This document shows, piece after piece, positions 16,864 through 25,847 of a stretch of DNA of 64,000 bases (its first letter is position 1; the number at the start of each line of letters is the position of its first letter). The DNA is taken from contig JBCCMQ010000001.1 in assembly GCA_039026235.1 (NCBI GenBank), forward strand, positions 496,001 through 560,000, written 5' to 3'. The notes under the pieces are model-generated. The model made no database searches and had not been told where the DNA came from. It saw only the letters and a list, made by a program, of their open reading frames with translations. The position numbers were made by a program, and so were the translations under genes. The stretch comes from JBCCMQ01 sp039026235. GTDB taxonomy: Bacteria; Pseudomonadota; Alphaproteobacteria; Rhodobacterales; Rhodobacteraceae.

Positions 16864-18077
16864 TCAACGCCCGCCTCGACCGCCGCATGGGCAATGATGA
16901 CGATGGCATCCCTGTCACCGCGAAAGACCTCTTGCGCTTCGGTCCAGATCGCGGCGGCGGCCTCTAGCTCCCCAAGGATGGCATAGGATCGGATCAACCG
17001 GGCCCAGTCCTCCGGCGGCCCGCCTTCAGTGGCCAGGCGGTCGTTGAGCCCGGCCACCATGCTGCGGATCATCGCGGCGCGGCTTTCACTGTCCAGTTCC
17101 GCAGCCGCGGCAATATCGGCCGCCGTCGGACCCCGGGCAACGCCGGATATGTCCGGAAGCTGAAAGTCGACCCCGGCACGCCAGGCCACATCCTCGATCT
17201 GCTGAACGATTGGCGGAACCCAGCGGGCATCGGGCGGGCTTTCGGCCAGAAGATCGCGCCAGATTCGGAACGCGAGATCCGGGCGGCCCGTCTGCGCGTA
17301 AAGGAGGCCGCTGTAATAGCGGGCGATGCCGTTGTCCGGATCCACGCTGAGCGCGCGCAAAAGTGCGGCCTCGGCTTCGGGCGACACATAGCCGCCTGCG
17401 GCCTGAACCAGCAGATCGGCATAAGTCACCCAGTGGCGCGCCGCAGCGTCGGCCCCGAGAATCCGAATTAGCCGCGCCTGATAGGCGTGGGCTGCAACGA
17501 AATTCCCAAGATTTGCCTCGGCTCGCGCCAGAAGCTCCAGACCGCGCGGTTCATCGGGGCGGTCGCGAACCGCATCTCGCAACTGTGCCACCAGATCGGC
17601 ATAGTCCGAAGTCACCTGGGCCGGTGGCGCGGCGGCGAGCCCCGCCTCGGCAGTCCGCTGATCGGGCCGGTCCGCGCGGGCGGCTTCGGCCTGGGCCAAC
17701 CGGTTTGCGAGGGGCAGATCGGGATATCCCGGTGCGCCGATGGTCTGATAAAGTCCGAGGGTGCCGGCGATCAGTGTCAGAAGCATGGCACCGGCGACCG
17801 CGCGGTTGAGCCACGCAGGAGCCGTGGCATCGCCCCCTGCATGGGTTCGTTCCTGATCCGCCCTTAGTAACTTGCGTGCGACCTCGGCGTGGGTGCGATT
17901 TGCTTCTTCTTCGCTTAGAACGCCGCGGGTCCTGTCCTTTTCGATCTCAGTCAGTTGGTCACGGTAGAAGGCGACGTCGGCCTCGGCCGAGCTAACGGCA
18001 CTCCGCCGGCGCGCGAAGGCCGCAAGCACCAGCGCACACGCCATTAGGGCAAGGCATCCGGCTACGAACCAGAACAC
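16860..18077 (-). CDS. ccmI: Cytochrome c biogenesis protein CcmI
   Basis: The 405-residue membrane protein has a first transmembrane helix at residues 2-20, a cytoplasmic loop with a leucine-zipper-like heptad (FYRDQLTEIEKDRTRGVLSE), a second helix around 90-112 and a long periplasmic TPR-like domain. CcmI presents apocytochrome c to the haem ligation complex (CcmF/H). The rest of the visible ccm genes (ccmABCDG) lie 31 kb away at 49.2-52.0 kb. Coupled to ruvX by a 4-base overlap. Confidence 0.9.
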   Translation of the reverse strand: MFWFVAGCLALMACALVLAAFARRRSAVSSAEADVAFYRDQLTEIEKDRTRGVLSEEEANRTHAEVARKLLRADQERTHAGGDATAPAWLNRAVAGAMLLTLIAGTLGLYQTIGAPGYPDLPLANRLAQAEAARADRPDQRTAEAGLAAAPPAQVTSDYADLVAQLRDAVRDRPDEPRGLELLARAEANLGNFVAAHAYQARLIRILGADAAARHWVTYADLLVQAAGGYVSPEAEAALLRALSVDPDNGIARYYSGLLYAQTGRPDLAFRIWRDLLAESPPDARWVPPIVQQIEDVAWRAGVDFQLPDISGVARGPTAADIAAAAELDSESRAAMIRSMVAGLNDRLATEGGPPEDWARLIRSYAILGELEAAAAIWTEAQEVFRGDRDAIVIIAHAAVEAGVE

Positions 18078-18170
18078 GGCAGAGAACCTGTCAAACGATA
18101 CATGGCCCCCAAATAAGCATCGAAGACCTCAGAGGAAAGCCAGAAGGCATCCGGTCCGCGGGCGCGCCCC

Positions 18171-18188
18171 GATGCGCAATGTCGCATC
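18171..18188. promoter_or_regulatory. Inverted repeat upstream of soxB
   Basis: GATGCG-caatgt-CGCATC is a perfect 6+6 repeat with a 6-base spacer, 90 bases before the soxB start in the ccmI/soxB divergent region. The geometry suits a dimeric repressor or activator operator. No regulator gene is adjacent, so assignment to sarcosine control is inference. Confidence 0.3.
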
Positions 18189-18277
18189 CCGCCGCTATTG
18201 TGCCGCGCGCTGTGTTGGCAGAGCATGGCGCCACGCGTATCCCCGCCGAAAGCTAGTCCGTATCGCCAAGAGCCGCC

Positions 18278-19525
18278 ATGAAACGTTATTCAGCCTTTGC
18301 CATCGCCCGGGAGGCGCTGCGCGGACACCGTGGGTGGGAAAGGGCATGGGCCAATCCGGAACCGAAGTCCGACTACGAAGTGATCGTCGTCGGGGCCGGC
18401 GGGCACGGGCTCGCAACTGCTTACTATCTCGGCAAGAATCACGGCATCCGCAACGTGGCGGTGATCGAAAAGGGCTGGCTGGGTGGCGGCAACACAGGCC
18501 GCAACACGACGATCATCCGGTCGAATTATCTGCAGGATCCGTCGGCCGCGATCTATGAGAAAGCGCGCAGCCTTTACGAGACGCTGAGCCAGGAGTTGAA
18601 CTATAACATCATGTTCAGCCCCCGGGGCGTGATGATGCTGGCCCAGACGGAGCATGAAATCCGGGGCTACAAGCGCACGGCCCACGCCAATTCGCTGCAG
18701 GGCGTGCAGACCGAATTCATCGAACCCAAGCGCGTGAAAGAGCTGTGCCCGATCATCAACCTGGAAGGCCCGCGCTATCCCGTCCTCGGGGCGCTTTGGC
18801 AAGCCCGGGGCGGGACGGCACGCCACGATGCGGTGGCCTGGGGCTACGCGCGCGCCTGCTCTGACATGGGGATGGACATAATCCAGAAATGCGAGGTCAC
18901 CGGCGTCACCTCGGAAGGCGGGCAGGTCACGGCGGTGGAAACCACACGCGGACGCATCGGCTGCAAGAAGCTGGCTATGGTAGTGGCGGGGCATTCCGGC
19001 CATCTTGCCGACATGGCCGGCTTTCGACTGCCAATTGAATCCGTGGCCTTGCAGGCGCTGGTCTCCGAGCCGATCAAACCCTGCATGGACGTCGTCGTCA
19101 TGGCCAACACCGTCCACGGTTACATGAGCCAGTCGGACAAGGGTGAAATGGTCATCGGGGGTGGCGCCGATGGCTATAACAATTACACCCAGCGCGGATC
19201 ATTCCATCACGTCGAAGAAACCGTGCGCGCGCTGATCGAGACATTTCCGATCATCTCGCGCCTCAAGATGCTGCGCTGGTGGGGCGGGATAGTCGATATG
19301 ACCGGGGACCGGTCGCCGATCATCTCGAAGACGCCCCTTGGCAATTGTTTTATCAACTGCGGCTGGGGCACCGGAGGCTTCAAGGCCATTCCAGGTTCCG
19401 GCTGGGCCATGGCCGACTTGGTTGCAAAAGGCGAACCAGGCGCGCTGGCCGCCGAATTCAACCTTGACCGCTTCCGCGAAGGGCGATTCATCGACGAAAG
19501 CGTCGCGGCCGGTGTGGCGCACTGA
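18278..19525 (+). CDS. soxB: Sarcosine oxidase, beta subunit
   Basis: The 415-residue flavoprotein of the heterotetrameric enzyme oxidises sarcosine to glycine, with transfer of the methyl group to tetrahydrofolate in the partner subunit. VIVVGAGGHGLATAYYL (35-51) is the FAD-binding Rossmann motif. GGTARHDAVAWGYAR (178-192) carries His183, matching the histidine that covalently holds FMN in characterised enzymes. RSPIISKTPLGN and the C-terminal WGTGGFKAIPGSG complete the flavin site. The partner genes soxD-soxA-soxG start 1.1 kb downstream, after three small genes. Confidence 0.95.
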   Translation: MKRYSAFAIAREALRGHRGWERAWANPEPKSDYEVIVVGAGGHGLATAYYLGKNHGIRNVAVIEKGWLGGGNTGRNTTIIRSNYLQDPSAAIYEKARSLYETLSQELNYNIMFSPRGVMMLAQTEHEIRGYKRTAHANSLQGVQTEFIEPKRVKELCPIINLEGPRYPVLGALWQARGGTARHDAVAWGYARACSDMGMDIIQKCEVTGVTSEGGQVTAVETTRGRIGCKKLAMVVAGHSGHLADMAGFRLPIESVALQALVSEPIKPCMDVVVMANTVHGYMSQSDKGEMVIGGGADGYNNYTQRGSFHHVEETVRALIETFPIISRLKMLRWWGGIVDMTGDRSPIISKTPLGNCFINCGWGTGGFKAIPGSGWAMADLVAKGEPGALAAEFNLDRFREGRFIDESVAAGVAH

Positions 19526-19621
19526 TGCTGGGGACTTTCAGATGACGCCGCCGAATGGGCCGAGGACACTTTTGGATGCGCTTTCCTTGACGGGGTGCCG
19601 CGTCGCCCTATCTACTGCCCA

Positions 19622-19789
19622 ATGTTACAGAGATTCTATCACCGCATATCCAGAAACCGTGTCGCAATTGCAGGCCTTGCCTGCGGTATGGCGTTCACGC
19701 TCATGCTTGGACTTTTGGGCCAAGTCGTGTTCACAGGTGAGCCGCTGGGGTATTCGCCCCAGCCCCATTCCGACAGCTTCAACCTCTAG
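19622..19789 (+). CDS. Possible 55-residue single-span membrane protein
   Basis: The predicted peptide has a basic N terminus (LQRFYHRISRNR), one hydrophobic segment (VAIAGLACGMAFTLMLGLLG) and a short polar tail. There is no clear ribosome-binding site before the ATG, so expression is uncertain. It lies between soxB and the next small membrane-protein gene. The positive-inside pattern suggests a cytoplasmic N terminus. No known family is recognised. Confidence 0.4.
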   Translation: MLQRFYHRISRNRVAIAGLACGMAFTLMLGLLGQVVFTGEPLGYSPQPHSDSFNL

Positions 19790-19963
19790 TTCGGCAGCCC
19801 TCCGCCGACCCGGATCCGGCGCGCGGAAGACCGCCATCCGCAACCCCCTGTTTGCGCCCCGCTTTGCCCAGTCGGCCGTGCCAAACGCCGGTGCGTTGCG
19901 CCCAACCAGCCCACCATGCAGCCTCGTTTCGCAGCACCAACGCTGCTTAAACGAGGACACATC

Positions 19964-20167
19964 ATGGAAAGCACTTACTCCAGCAGCCGCATCTGGCTTG
20001 CCGCAGGCGCGATCCTGCTCATTCTCATCATTGCCGCCTTCTTTGTCTCGCCAGGCGATCCAACAGCCGTCACCGACACCAGCGGTTCCGTCCTGGAACC
20101 GGCGGTCGATGGCAATGACGGTGTTGAGGGCGCTGTCGAGGGAACGGCACCGGTCGTCAGCGAATAG
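19964..20167 (+). CDS. Small single-span membrane protein (67 aa)
   Basis: GAGGA lies 7 bases before the ATG, a good start. The product has a short polar N terminus (MESTYSSSR), a transmembrane helix at about residues 10-29 (IWLAAGAILLILIIAAFFVS) and an acidic, low-complexity periplasmic tail (GNDGVEGAVEG). Function is unknown. It lies within the sarcosine oxidase locus, between soxB and the TfoX-like gene, and may be transcribed with them. Confidence 0.65.
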   Translation: MESTYSSSRIWLAAGAILLILIIAAFFVSPGDPTAVTDTSGSVLEPAVDGNDGVEGAVEGTAPVVSE

Positions 20168-20229
20168 GCCGATAACCACCCAAAGCAGGGCCGCTGCGTG
20201 CGGCCCTGCCACGGCCACGGGGGCGCAAC

Positions 20230-20559
20230 ATGGCGTTTGACCCCGATCTGGCCGACCAGATGCGGGCCGATCTTGGCCTGCGTGATGGGCTTTCCGAACG
20301 CAGGATGTTCGGCGGCCTCTGCTTTCTGCTTTACGGCAACATGGTCTGCGGCATTCACCCCGGCGGTGCCATGTACCGGGTGGGAAAAGGCGCTGAGGCC
20401 GAAGCCCTGTCGCTTCCCAGCGTTCAGCCCCTTTCATTCACCGGCCGCCGGATGGGCGGCATGGTCGAAGTCGAAGGCGACGCTATGGAAGAAGACGGCA
20501 TACGGGCATCCCTGATCACCATGTCGCTGGCCCATGCCGCCAGCTTGCCACCGAAATAG
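20230..20559 (+). CDS. TfoX N-terminal domain protein
   Basis: This 109-residue protein matches the TfoX/Sxy N-terminal domain: the helix start DPDLADQMRADLG, the RRMFGGLCFLLYGNMVCGI core (25-43) and a C-terminal helix. Full-length TfoX/Sxy regulates competence genes in gammaproteobacteria. Single-domain versions like this are widespread and of unknown role. It lies 97 bases ahead of soxD, co-directional. I know of no proven link with sarcosine metabolism. Confidence 0.8.
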   Translation: MAFDPDLADQMRADLGLRDGLSERRMFGGLCFLLYGNMVCGIHPGGAMYRVGKGAEAEALSLPSVQPLSFTGRRMGGMVEVEGDAMEEDGIRASLITMSLAHAASLPPK

Positions 20560-20656
20560 TGACGCCGCGTATGACCGAAACCACTGAAGTAAAACAGATT
20601 ATCGCCCGGTTCGACCAAAAAGTCGGCGACGATAACCACCCAGCGGGACCCGACGC

Positions 20657-20977
20657 ATGCTGGTTCTGATGTGCCCTTACTGTGGTGTCGAAGTGGACGA
20701 GACCGAGCTAACCCCAGGCGGTGAGGCCCATCTGAAGCGGTACGGTCCGGGTTCGGATGACGCCGATTTCGAGGCCTATCTCTACCTGCGCAAGAACCCG
20801 CGCGGCGTGCATTTTGAACGTTGGCGCCACACCATGGGCTGCGGAAAGTGGTTTCACGTTGCCCGCTGCACGGTAACCCTTGAGGTGTTCGGCACCTATC
20901 CGGCCCAGACGCTTCTACCGCCGCCCGATATCATCGACATGATCAAAGCCAAACGCCCCGACTGGTCCCTGTCATGA
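20657..20977 (+). CDS. soxD: Sarcosine oxidase, delta subunit
   Basis: The 106-residue zinc-binding subunit has MCPYCGVEVDETEL (5-18), giving two cysteine ligands, and RWRHTMGCGKWFHVARC, giving the His/Cys ligands further on. SoxD stabilises the heterotetramer near the beta subunit. Start at 20657 is used; an in-frame ATG at 20669 would remove four residues. The stop overlaps the soxA start as ATGA, so stoichiometric translation is likely. Confidence 0.95.
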   Translation: MLVLMCPYCGVEVDETELTPGGEAHLKRYGPGSDDADFEAYLYLRKNPRGVHFERWRHTMGCGKWFHVARCTVTLEVFGTYPAQTLLPPPDIIDMIKAKRPDWSLS

Positions 20978-23970
20978 GTTTCCGTCTGCCCTCTGGCGGT
21001 CGCCTGATCGATCGCGACAAACAGATCACTTTTCAGTTCAACGACAAGTATCTCAAGGGATATCAGGGCGATACACTTGCATCCGCGCTTTTGGCGAATG
21101 ACCGGATGCTGGTCGGACGGTCGTTCAAGTACCATCGGCCACGGGGCATCGTCGCCTCTGGTGCAGAGGAACCGAACGCCCTGATGAATTTGGGCAAATC
21201 CGATCGGTTTGAGCCCAATCAACGGGCGACGGTAACCCAGCTTTACGACGGCCTTTATGCCAGATCGCAGAACCACTGGCCGTCTCTGGAATTCGATATC
21301 GGTTGGATTAACAACCTGTTATCGAGCTTTCTTCCAGCCGGCTTCTACTACAAGATGTTCATACATCCGCGCCATGCTTGGAAGTACATTTTTGAACCCT
21401 TTATTCGGCACTCGGCAGGTCTGGGCGCGGCGCCGACGAAGCCTGACCCGGACACATACGAACATTTCTATGCGCATACGGACGTGCTGGTCGCCGGCGG
21501 TGGCGTCGCCGGGCTGGCGGCCGCGCGGTCTGCTGCCAGGTCCGGCGCACAGGTGATCCTTGTCGAGCAATCGAGCCATTGGGGCGGTCGCGCTGTCGTG
21601 GACGGCGGCGAGATTGACGGCAAGACAGCCTCGGAATGGGTTGCTGATACTATCGCCGAACTGGAGGCGATGGAGAATGTGCACCTGCGGCGCGACTGTG
21701 CGGTCGCTGGTGTGTACGACCACGGTTACGTTCTGGGCTACGAACGGCTTGGGGATGCAGCGCCGCAGGCTACGGGACCCCGTCATCGGTTGTGGCGTAT
21801 TCGCGCCAAGCGGATCGTGGCCGCGACCGGCGCCATCGAACGGCCCCTGAGTTTTGCCGGAAATGACCTGCCGGGCGTGATGCTTGCCGGTGCCGTGCGG
21901 GACTATGCTGCGAACTACGGTGTCATTGCAGGGAAAAGCACGCTCGTTGTCACAAACAACGACGACGGATATCTCACCGCGCTGGAACTTGTCCGGTCGG
22001 GACAAGGTGTGGCCGCCATTCTGGATGCGCGGGATGCATCAGACGGCGCCCTTGTCAAAGAGGCCAAGGCGGCCGGGATCAAGATCCAGTTTGGTCGCGG
22101 CATTGCCAAGGCCAAGGGGGTCAACCGCGTGCATTCGGTCGCCGTTTGCAAACAGTCGGGCGACGGGACTGTTCTGTCTGATATACCCTGTGATGCGGTG
22201 GCCATGTCGGGGGGGTGGTCGCCGGTTGTGCACCTTTGGTCCCACTGCGGCGGCAAACTGATCTGGGATGATAAGGGCGCCTTCTTTCGCCCCGACCACA
22301 GCCGACCACCCACCGATCAGGATGGTGCTGCATTTGTCGTTCCAGCGGGCGCGGCCGATGGCCATTTCATGCTGGATGCCCTGATCGAGAACGCCCATGA
22401 AGCTGGCGCTAAGGCTGCTGGCGCGGAGCCCGGCAAAGCGCCCGCCGCCTTTGCACCTAAAACCGGCCCGCTGGCGCCGGTCTGGCAGATGCCCGAAGGC
22501 GCCAGGGCAACTCTGAAGCGTAAGACTTGGCTGGACTTCCAGAATGACGTGAAAGTCAGTGACGTCGAACTGGCGGCCCAAGAGGGGTATCAGTCGGTCG
22601 AACACACCAAGCGCTACACGACGCTGGGCATGGCTACGGATCAGGGTAAGCTGAGTAATATCAATGGTCTGGCGGCCTTATCTCACGCTTTGGGCGCGGC
22701 AATACCGGATGTGGGTACCACGACCTTCCGCCCGCCTTACACGCCGGTCTCCATGGGGGCGCTGGCCGGGGAAGCGCGGGGCCCGATCTTTCAACCGATC
22801 CGCAGGACCGCGATGCACGACTGGCATCAGGAAAATGGTGCCCACTGGGAACCCGTTGGCCATTGGCGGCGCCCATATTGCTTTCGGCGCAAAGGCGAAA
22901 ATGTCGAAACGGCTGTTGTACGCGAGGTGAAGAACACCCGCCAAAGCGTTGGTTTGCTTGACGCATCAACCCTTGGAAAGATCATCGTCAAGGGACCGGA
23001 TGCCGGACGTTTCCTGGATATGATGTACACCAACATGATGTCGACGCTCAAGCCGGGGCGGTGTCGGTACGGGCTAATGTGTTCGGAAACCGGGTTTCTG
23101 ATCGATGATGGTGTGGTGGCTCGGCTGGATGAAGACAGCTTCCTTTGTCACACGACCACGGGCGGCGCCGACAGGATCCACGCGCATATGGAGGAATGGC
23201 TTCAGACAGAATGGTGGGACTGGCAAGTCTATACTGCCAACTTGACGGAACAATTCGCCCAGATCGCCGTGGTCGGTCCGAAAGCACGGGCCACGCTTGA
23301 GAAGCTGGGCGGCATGGACATCTCGGCCGAGGCGCTTCCCTTTATGGCATGGGCCGATGGAAACATCGGCGGTTTCGAGGCGCGGGTGTTCCGGATCTCA
23401 TTCTCGGGTGAGCTAAGCTACGAACTTGCGGTGCCTGCCGGGCAGGGTCGCGCGTTCTGGGATGCGCTCTTAGAGGCGGGCGGCGAATTCGGGATAGCGC
23501 CTTACGGCACCGAGGCTTTGCATATCATGCGGGCCGAAAAGGGGTTCATCATGATCGGAGATGAAACCGACGGAACCGTCATTCCGCAGGATTTGGGCCT
23601 TCACTGGGCGATCTCAAAGAAAAAGGACGATTATCTGGGCAAGCGCGCCCAAGCCCGCAGCCATATGGCCAGCAATGAACGCTGGCAGCTTGTGGGCCTT
23701 GAGACCGACGATGGAAAGCCCCTGGAAGATGGCGCTTACGCAATCGACAAGGGCGTGAACGGCAACGGGCAAGCCAACGTCCAGGGGCGCGTGACCTCGA
23801 CCTATCACTCGCCGACACTGGGCAGGGGCATCGCCATGGGTCTTGTCCGACACGGGCCCGACCGGATGGGTGAGGTTCTGCAATTCACCACGACCGCAGG
23901 CCCCCCGCAACTGGCCCGTATCGTCAGCCCTGTGTTCTTTGACCCCGAGGGAGAAAAGCAGAATGTCTGA
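20974..23970 (+). CDS. soxA: Sarcosine oxidase, alpha subunit
   Basis: The 998 residues contain an N-terminal 2Fe-2S-ferredoxin-like region (FQFNDKYLKGYQGDTLASAL) and a FAD/NAD-binding domain starting with VLVAGGGVAGLAAARSAARS at about 171. The C-terminal half is GcvT-like (about 600-998), starting at WHQENGAHWEPVGHWRRPY. That part uses tetrahydrofolate to make 5,10-methylenetetrahydrofolate. The length is normal for SoxA. It is coupled to soxD upstream and overlaps soxG downstream by 8 bases. Confidence 0.96.
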   Translation: MSFRLPSGGRLIDRDKQITFQFNDKYLKGYQGDTLASALLANDRMLVGRSFKYHRPRGIVASGAEEPNALMNLGKSDRFEPNQRATVTQLYDGLYARSQNHWPSLEFDIGWINNLLSSFLPAGFYYKMFIHPRHAWKYIFEPFIRHSAGLGAAPTKPDPDTYEHFYAHTDVLVAGGGVAGLAAARSAARSGAQVILVEQSSHWGGRAVVDGGEIDGKTASEWVADTIAELEAMENVHLRRDCAVAGVYDHGYVLGYERLGDAAPQATGPRHRLWRIRAKRIVAATGAIERPLSFAGNDLPGVMLAGAVRDYAANYGVIAGKSTLVVTNNDDGYLTALELVRSGQGVAAILDARDASDGALVKEAKAAGIKIQFGRGIAKAKGVNRVHSVAVCKQSGDGTVLSDIPCDAVAMSGGWSPVVHLWSHCGGKLIWDDKGAFFRPDHSRPPTDQDGAAFVVPAGAADGHFMLDALIENAHEAGAKAAGAEPGKAPAAFAPKTGPLAPVWQMPEGARATLKRKTWLDFQNDVKVSDVELAAQEGYQSVEHTKRYTTLGMATDQGKLSNINGLAALSHALGAAIPDVGTTTFRPPYTPVSMGALAGEARGPIFQPIRRTAMHDWHQENGAHWEPVGHWRRPYCFRRKGENVETAVVREVKNTRQSVGLLDASTLGKIIVKGPDAGRFLDMMYTNMMSTLKPGRCRYGLMCSETGFLIDDGVVARLDEDSFLCHTTTGGADRIHAHMEEWLQTEWWDWQVYTANLTEQFAQIAVVGPKARATLEKLGGMDISAEALPFMAWADGNIGGFEARVFRISFSGELSYELAVPAGQGRAFWDALLEAGGEFGIAPYGTEALHIMRAEKGFIMIGDETDGTVIPQDLGLHWAISKKKDDYLGKRAQARSHMASNERWQLVGLETDDGKPLEDGAYAIDKGVNGNGQANVQGRVTSTYHSPTLGRGIAMGLVRHGPDRMGEVLQFTTTAGPPQLARIVSPVFFDPEGEKQNV

Positions 23971-24529
23971 CGCGGTCTCGCCTCTGGACGGTGCGTCGTT
24001 CGACGGTCTCGTGAAACTGCGCGATATGGGTCCGACTGGCATGCTGACCGTGCGCGGCACGCTGGACGATACCAAATTTGGTGCGGCACTTCTGAAGGCT
24101 ACGGGCGTTGAGCTGCCGGGGAAGCTTCGGATTCTTGGCACGGCGGACATGCGGATTGCCTGGATGTCGCCTGACGAGTTACTGGTGATCTGCCCCTACG
24201 CTCAGGCCGCCAAGATGTCGCGGGCGCTTTCCGATGCACTTTCTGATCAGCACGCGCTTGTGGTCAATGTGTCGGACACGCGCGTTGCGCTGTCGGTTGA
24301 AGGCGCGGCCACGCGCGAGGTTCTGGCCAAGCTGACGCCGGTGGATGTTGCGCCCGATGCAATGCCTGCCGGAACCATTCGCCGGACCCGCTTGGCCCAA
24401 GTTCCGGCTGCGTTCTGGTTCGATGCCGATGGCAATGCCACTGTCATCGCGTTCCGTTCGGTCGCCGCGTATGTCTTTGACTTGCTTCAAAGCGCCGCAC
24501 ATCCCGACAGCGCAGTTGCTTATTTCTGA
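23963..24529 (+). CDS. soxG: Sarcosine oxidase, gamma subunit
   Basis: The 188-residue subunit has the usual pattern KLRDMGPTGMLTVRGTLDD near the N terminus, RIAWMSPDELLVICP around the middle and FDADGNATVIAFRSVAAYVF near the end. It structurally resembles the folate-binding fold and caps the SoxA GcvT-like domain. The start at 23963 lies within the soxA stop region (8-base overlap). It is the last gene of the soxDAG operon. Confidence 0.93.
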   Translation: MSDAVSPLDGASFDGLVKLRDMGPTGMLTVRGTLDDTKFGAALLKATGVELPGKLRILGTADMRIAWMSPDELLVICPYAQAAKMSRALSDALSDQHALVVNVSDTRVALSVEGAATREVLAKLTPVDVAPDAMPAGTIRRTRLAQVPAAFWFDADGNATVIAFRSVAAYVFDLLQSAAHPDSAVAYF

Positions 24530-24536
24530 CCGGATG

Positions 24537-24563
24537 CGATCCTAGCTTCAGTAGCAAGGATCG
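24537..24563 (+). promoter_or_regulatory. Stem-loop covering the ribosome-binding site of the next gene
   Basis: CGATCCT (24537-24543) pairs with AGGATCG (24557-24563), and inside it GCT (24545-24547) pairs with AGC (24553-24555) around loop TCAGT, with one A-A mismatch. The Shine-Dalgarno-like AAGGA (24556-24560) of the gene starting at 24566 is in the 3' arm. It could act as a soxG terminator (no U-tract) or restrain translation of the next gene. Confidence 0.45.
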
Positions 24564-24565
24564 GT

Positions 24566-25024
24566 ATGCGTATGAAAAAGCTAGTTTTTGCAGTTGTTGT
24601 TGCCCTTTGCGGGGCGCAAACCCAGGCGCAGGGCATCAGTCTAGTCGAATGCAACTTTGATGCGGGCCCCCGCGAATGGGTGCCCCAGGTGATGGCCTTC
24701 GCCGTGCAACCCGGAACGAAGTCGGCCGTTGTTTCCGATCCGATCCTATTGCATTTCACGAACGCCCCGGCGAAAGCGCGCGTCACGTCGAACACTTCTT
24801 CCCGGACAAAACTGCGCTGGCAGGTCAATGTGGCCGATCGGCGGGGCACCCGGACGACAATGGTCTATACCGCCACCTACAACAAAGCGCGGCAATCGAT
24901 GCATCTGCGGGCCAGCGCGCTTGGCTTTTCCGAGAGTTTCGCCAAGAACGGTCAGTGTCGGCAAATGCCGGTTGAACAGGCGGAGGCTTTCCGGCGCGCT
25001 ATGGAGAGCTTCGCCCAGCAGTAG
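24566..25024 (+). CDS. Secreted protein of unknown function
   Basis: The 152-residue precursor starts MRMKKLVFAVVVALCGAQTQAQ, a Sec signal peptide with a likely cut after AQA. An ATG at 24572 is an alternative start. The mature protein has two cysteines (VECNFD and GQCRQMP), which could form a disulfide, and a beta-rich middle (TKLRWQVNVADRRGTRTTMV). It lies 36 bases downstream of soxG. No domain is recognised; a role in the sox locus is not indicated by anything but position. Confidence 0.7.
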   Translation: MRMKKLVFAVVVALCGAQTQAQGISLVECNFDAGPREWVPQVMAFAVQPGTKSAVVSDPILLHFTNAPAKARVTSNTSSRTKLRWQVNVADRRGTRTTMVYTATYNKARQSMHLRASALGFSESFAKNGQCRQMPVEQAEAFRRAMESFAQQ

Positions 25025-25109
25025 CCTAAGCGCCCAATAGGACTTGACCGCGCTGCCACTTCGGCCCACGTACAACGCGGACAAAAACCTAACCCACGAG
25101 GGGCTGCCC

Positions 25110-25709
25110 ATGGCTTTCGAACTTCCCGATCTTCCCTATGCCCACGATGCGCTTGCCGATCTTGGCATGTCCAAGGAAACGCTCGAGTATCATCACGACC
25201 TGCACCACAAGGCTTATGTCGACAACGGCAACAAGCTGATTGCAGGTACCGAATGGGAAGCGAAAAGCCTGGAAGATATCATCACCGGGACATACGCAGC
25301 GGGGGCCGTGGCCCAGAATGGCGTCTTCAACAATGCCAGCCAGCATTGGAACCATATCCAATTCTGGGAGATGATGGGCCCGGGCCAGTCGGCCATGCCC
25401 GGCGCGCTTGAAACCGCGATCGTGGAAAGCTTTGGATCGGTCGACCAGTTCAAGGCGGAATTTTCCGCTGCCGGTGCTGGCCAGTTCGGCTCCGGCTGGT
25501 GCTGGCTGGTCAAGGACGCCGACGGCAGCCTGAAGGTGACCAAGACCGAAAACGGCGTTAACCCGCTTTGCTTTGGTCAGACCGCGCTTCTGGGATGCGA
25601 TGTTTGGGAACACTCTTACTACATTGATTTCCGCAACAAGCGGCCGGCGTATCTGAGCAACTTCCTCGACAAGCTGGTCAACTGGGAAAACGTCGCTTCC
25701 CGGATGTAG
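25110..25709 (+). CDS. sodB: Superoxide dismutase, Fe/Mn family
   Basis: The 199-residue cytoplasmic enzyme disproportionates superoxide. FELPDLPYAHDAL (3-15) is the family N terminus. Metal ligands by alignment to E. coli SodB are H28 (LEYHHDLHH), H82 (SQHWNHIQFW), D164 and H168 (DVWEHSYYID). The start ATG at 25110 has GAGGGG just upstream; the frame is open further back but without support. Close similarity to SodB favours iron, though cambialistic use cannot be excluded. Confidence 0.95.
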   Translation: MAFELPDLPYAHDALADLGMSKETLEYHHDLHHKAYVDNGNKLIAGTEWEAKSLEDIITGTYAAGAVAQNGVFNNASQHWNHIQFWEMMGPGQSAMPGALETAIVESFGSVDQFKAEFSAAGAGQFGSGWCWLVKDADGSLKVTKTENGVNPLCFGQTALLGCDVWEHSYYIDFRNKRPAYLSNFLDKLVNWENVASRM

Positions 25710-25847
25710 GCAAGGACCCATACCCGGTGTTCGACAGGCCCGTTGAGAGATTTCTCAGCGGACCTTTCGTGGCAATCTGGCTGGTCGGCAACGCCTGGAC
25801 GAAACGGCCGTCTTGATGACGCTGGGCCGCTCTCATACTCCTTTGTA

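Noticed and set aside
20170..20645. A 12-base direct repeat (GATAACCACCCA) at about 20171 and 20631
   Set aside because: Only two copies in unlike surroundings; too short to claim a repeat element.
20571..20669. A 32-codon open frame before soxD
   Set aside because: No ribosome-binding site, no hydrophobic or domain signal, and it overlaps the soxD start.
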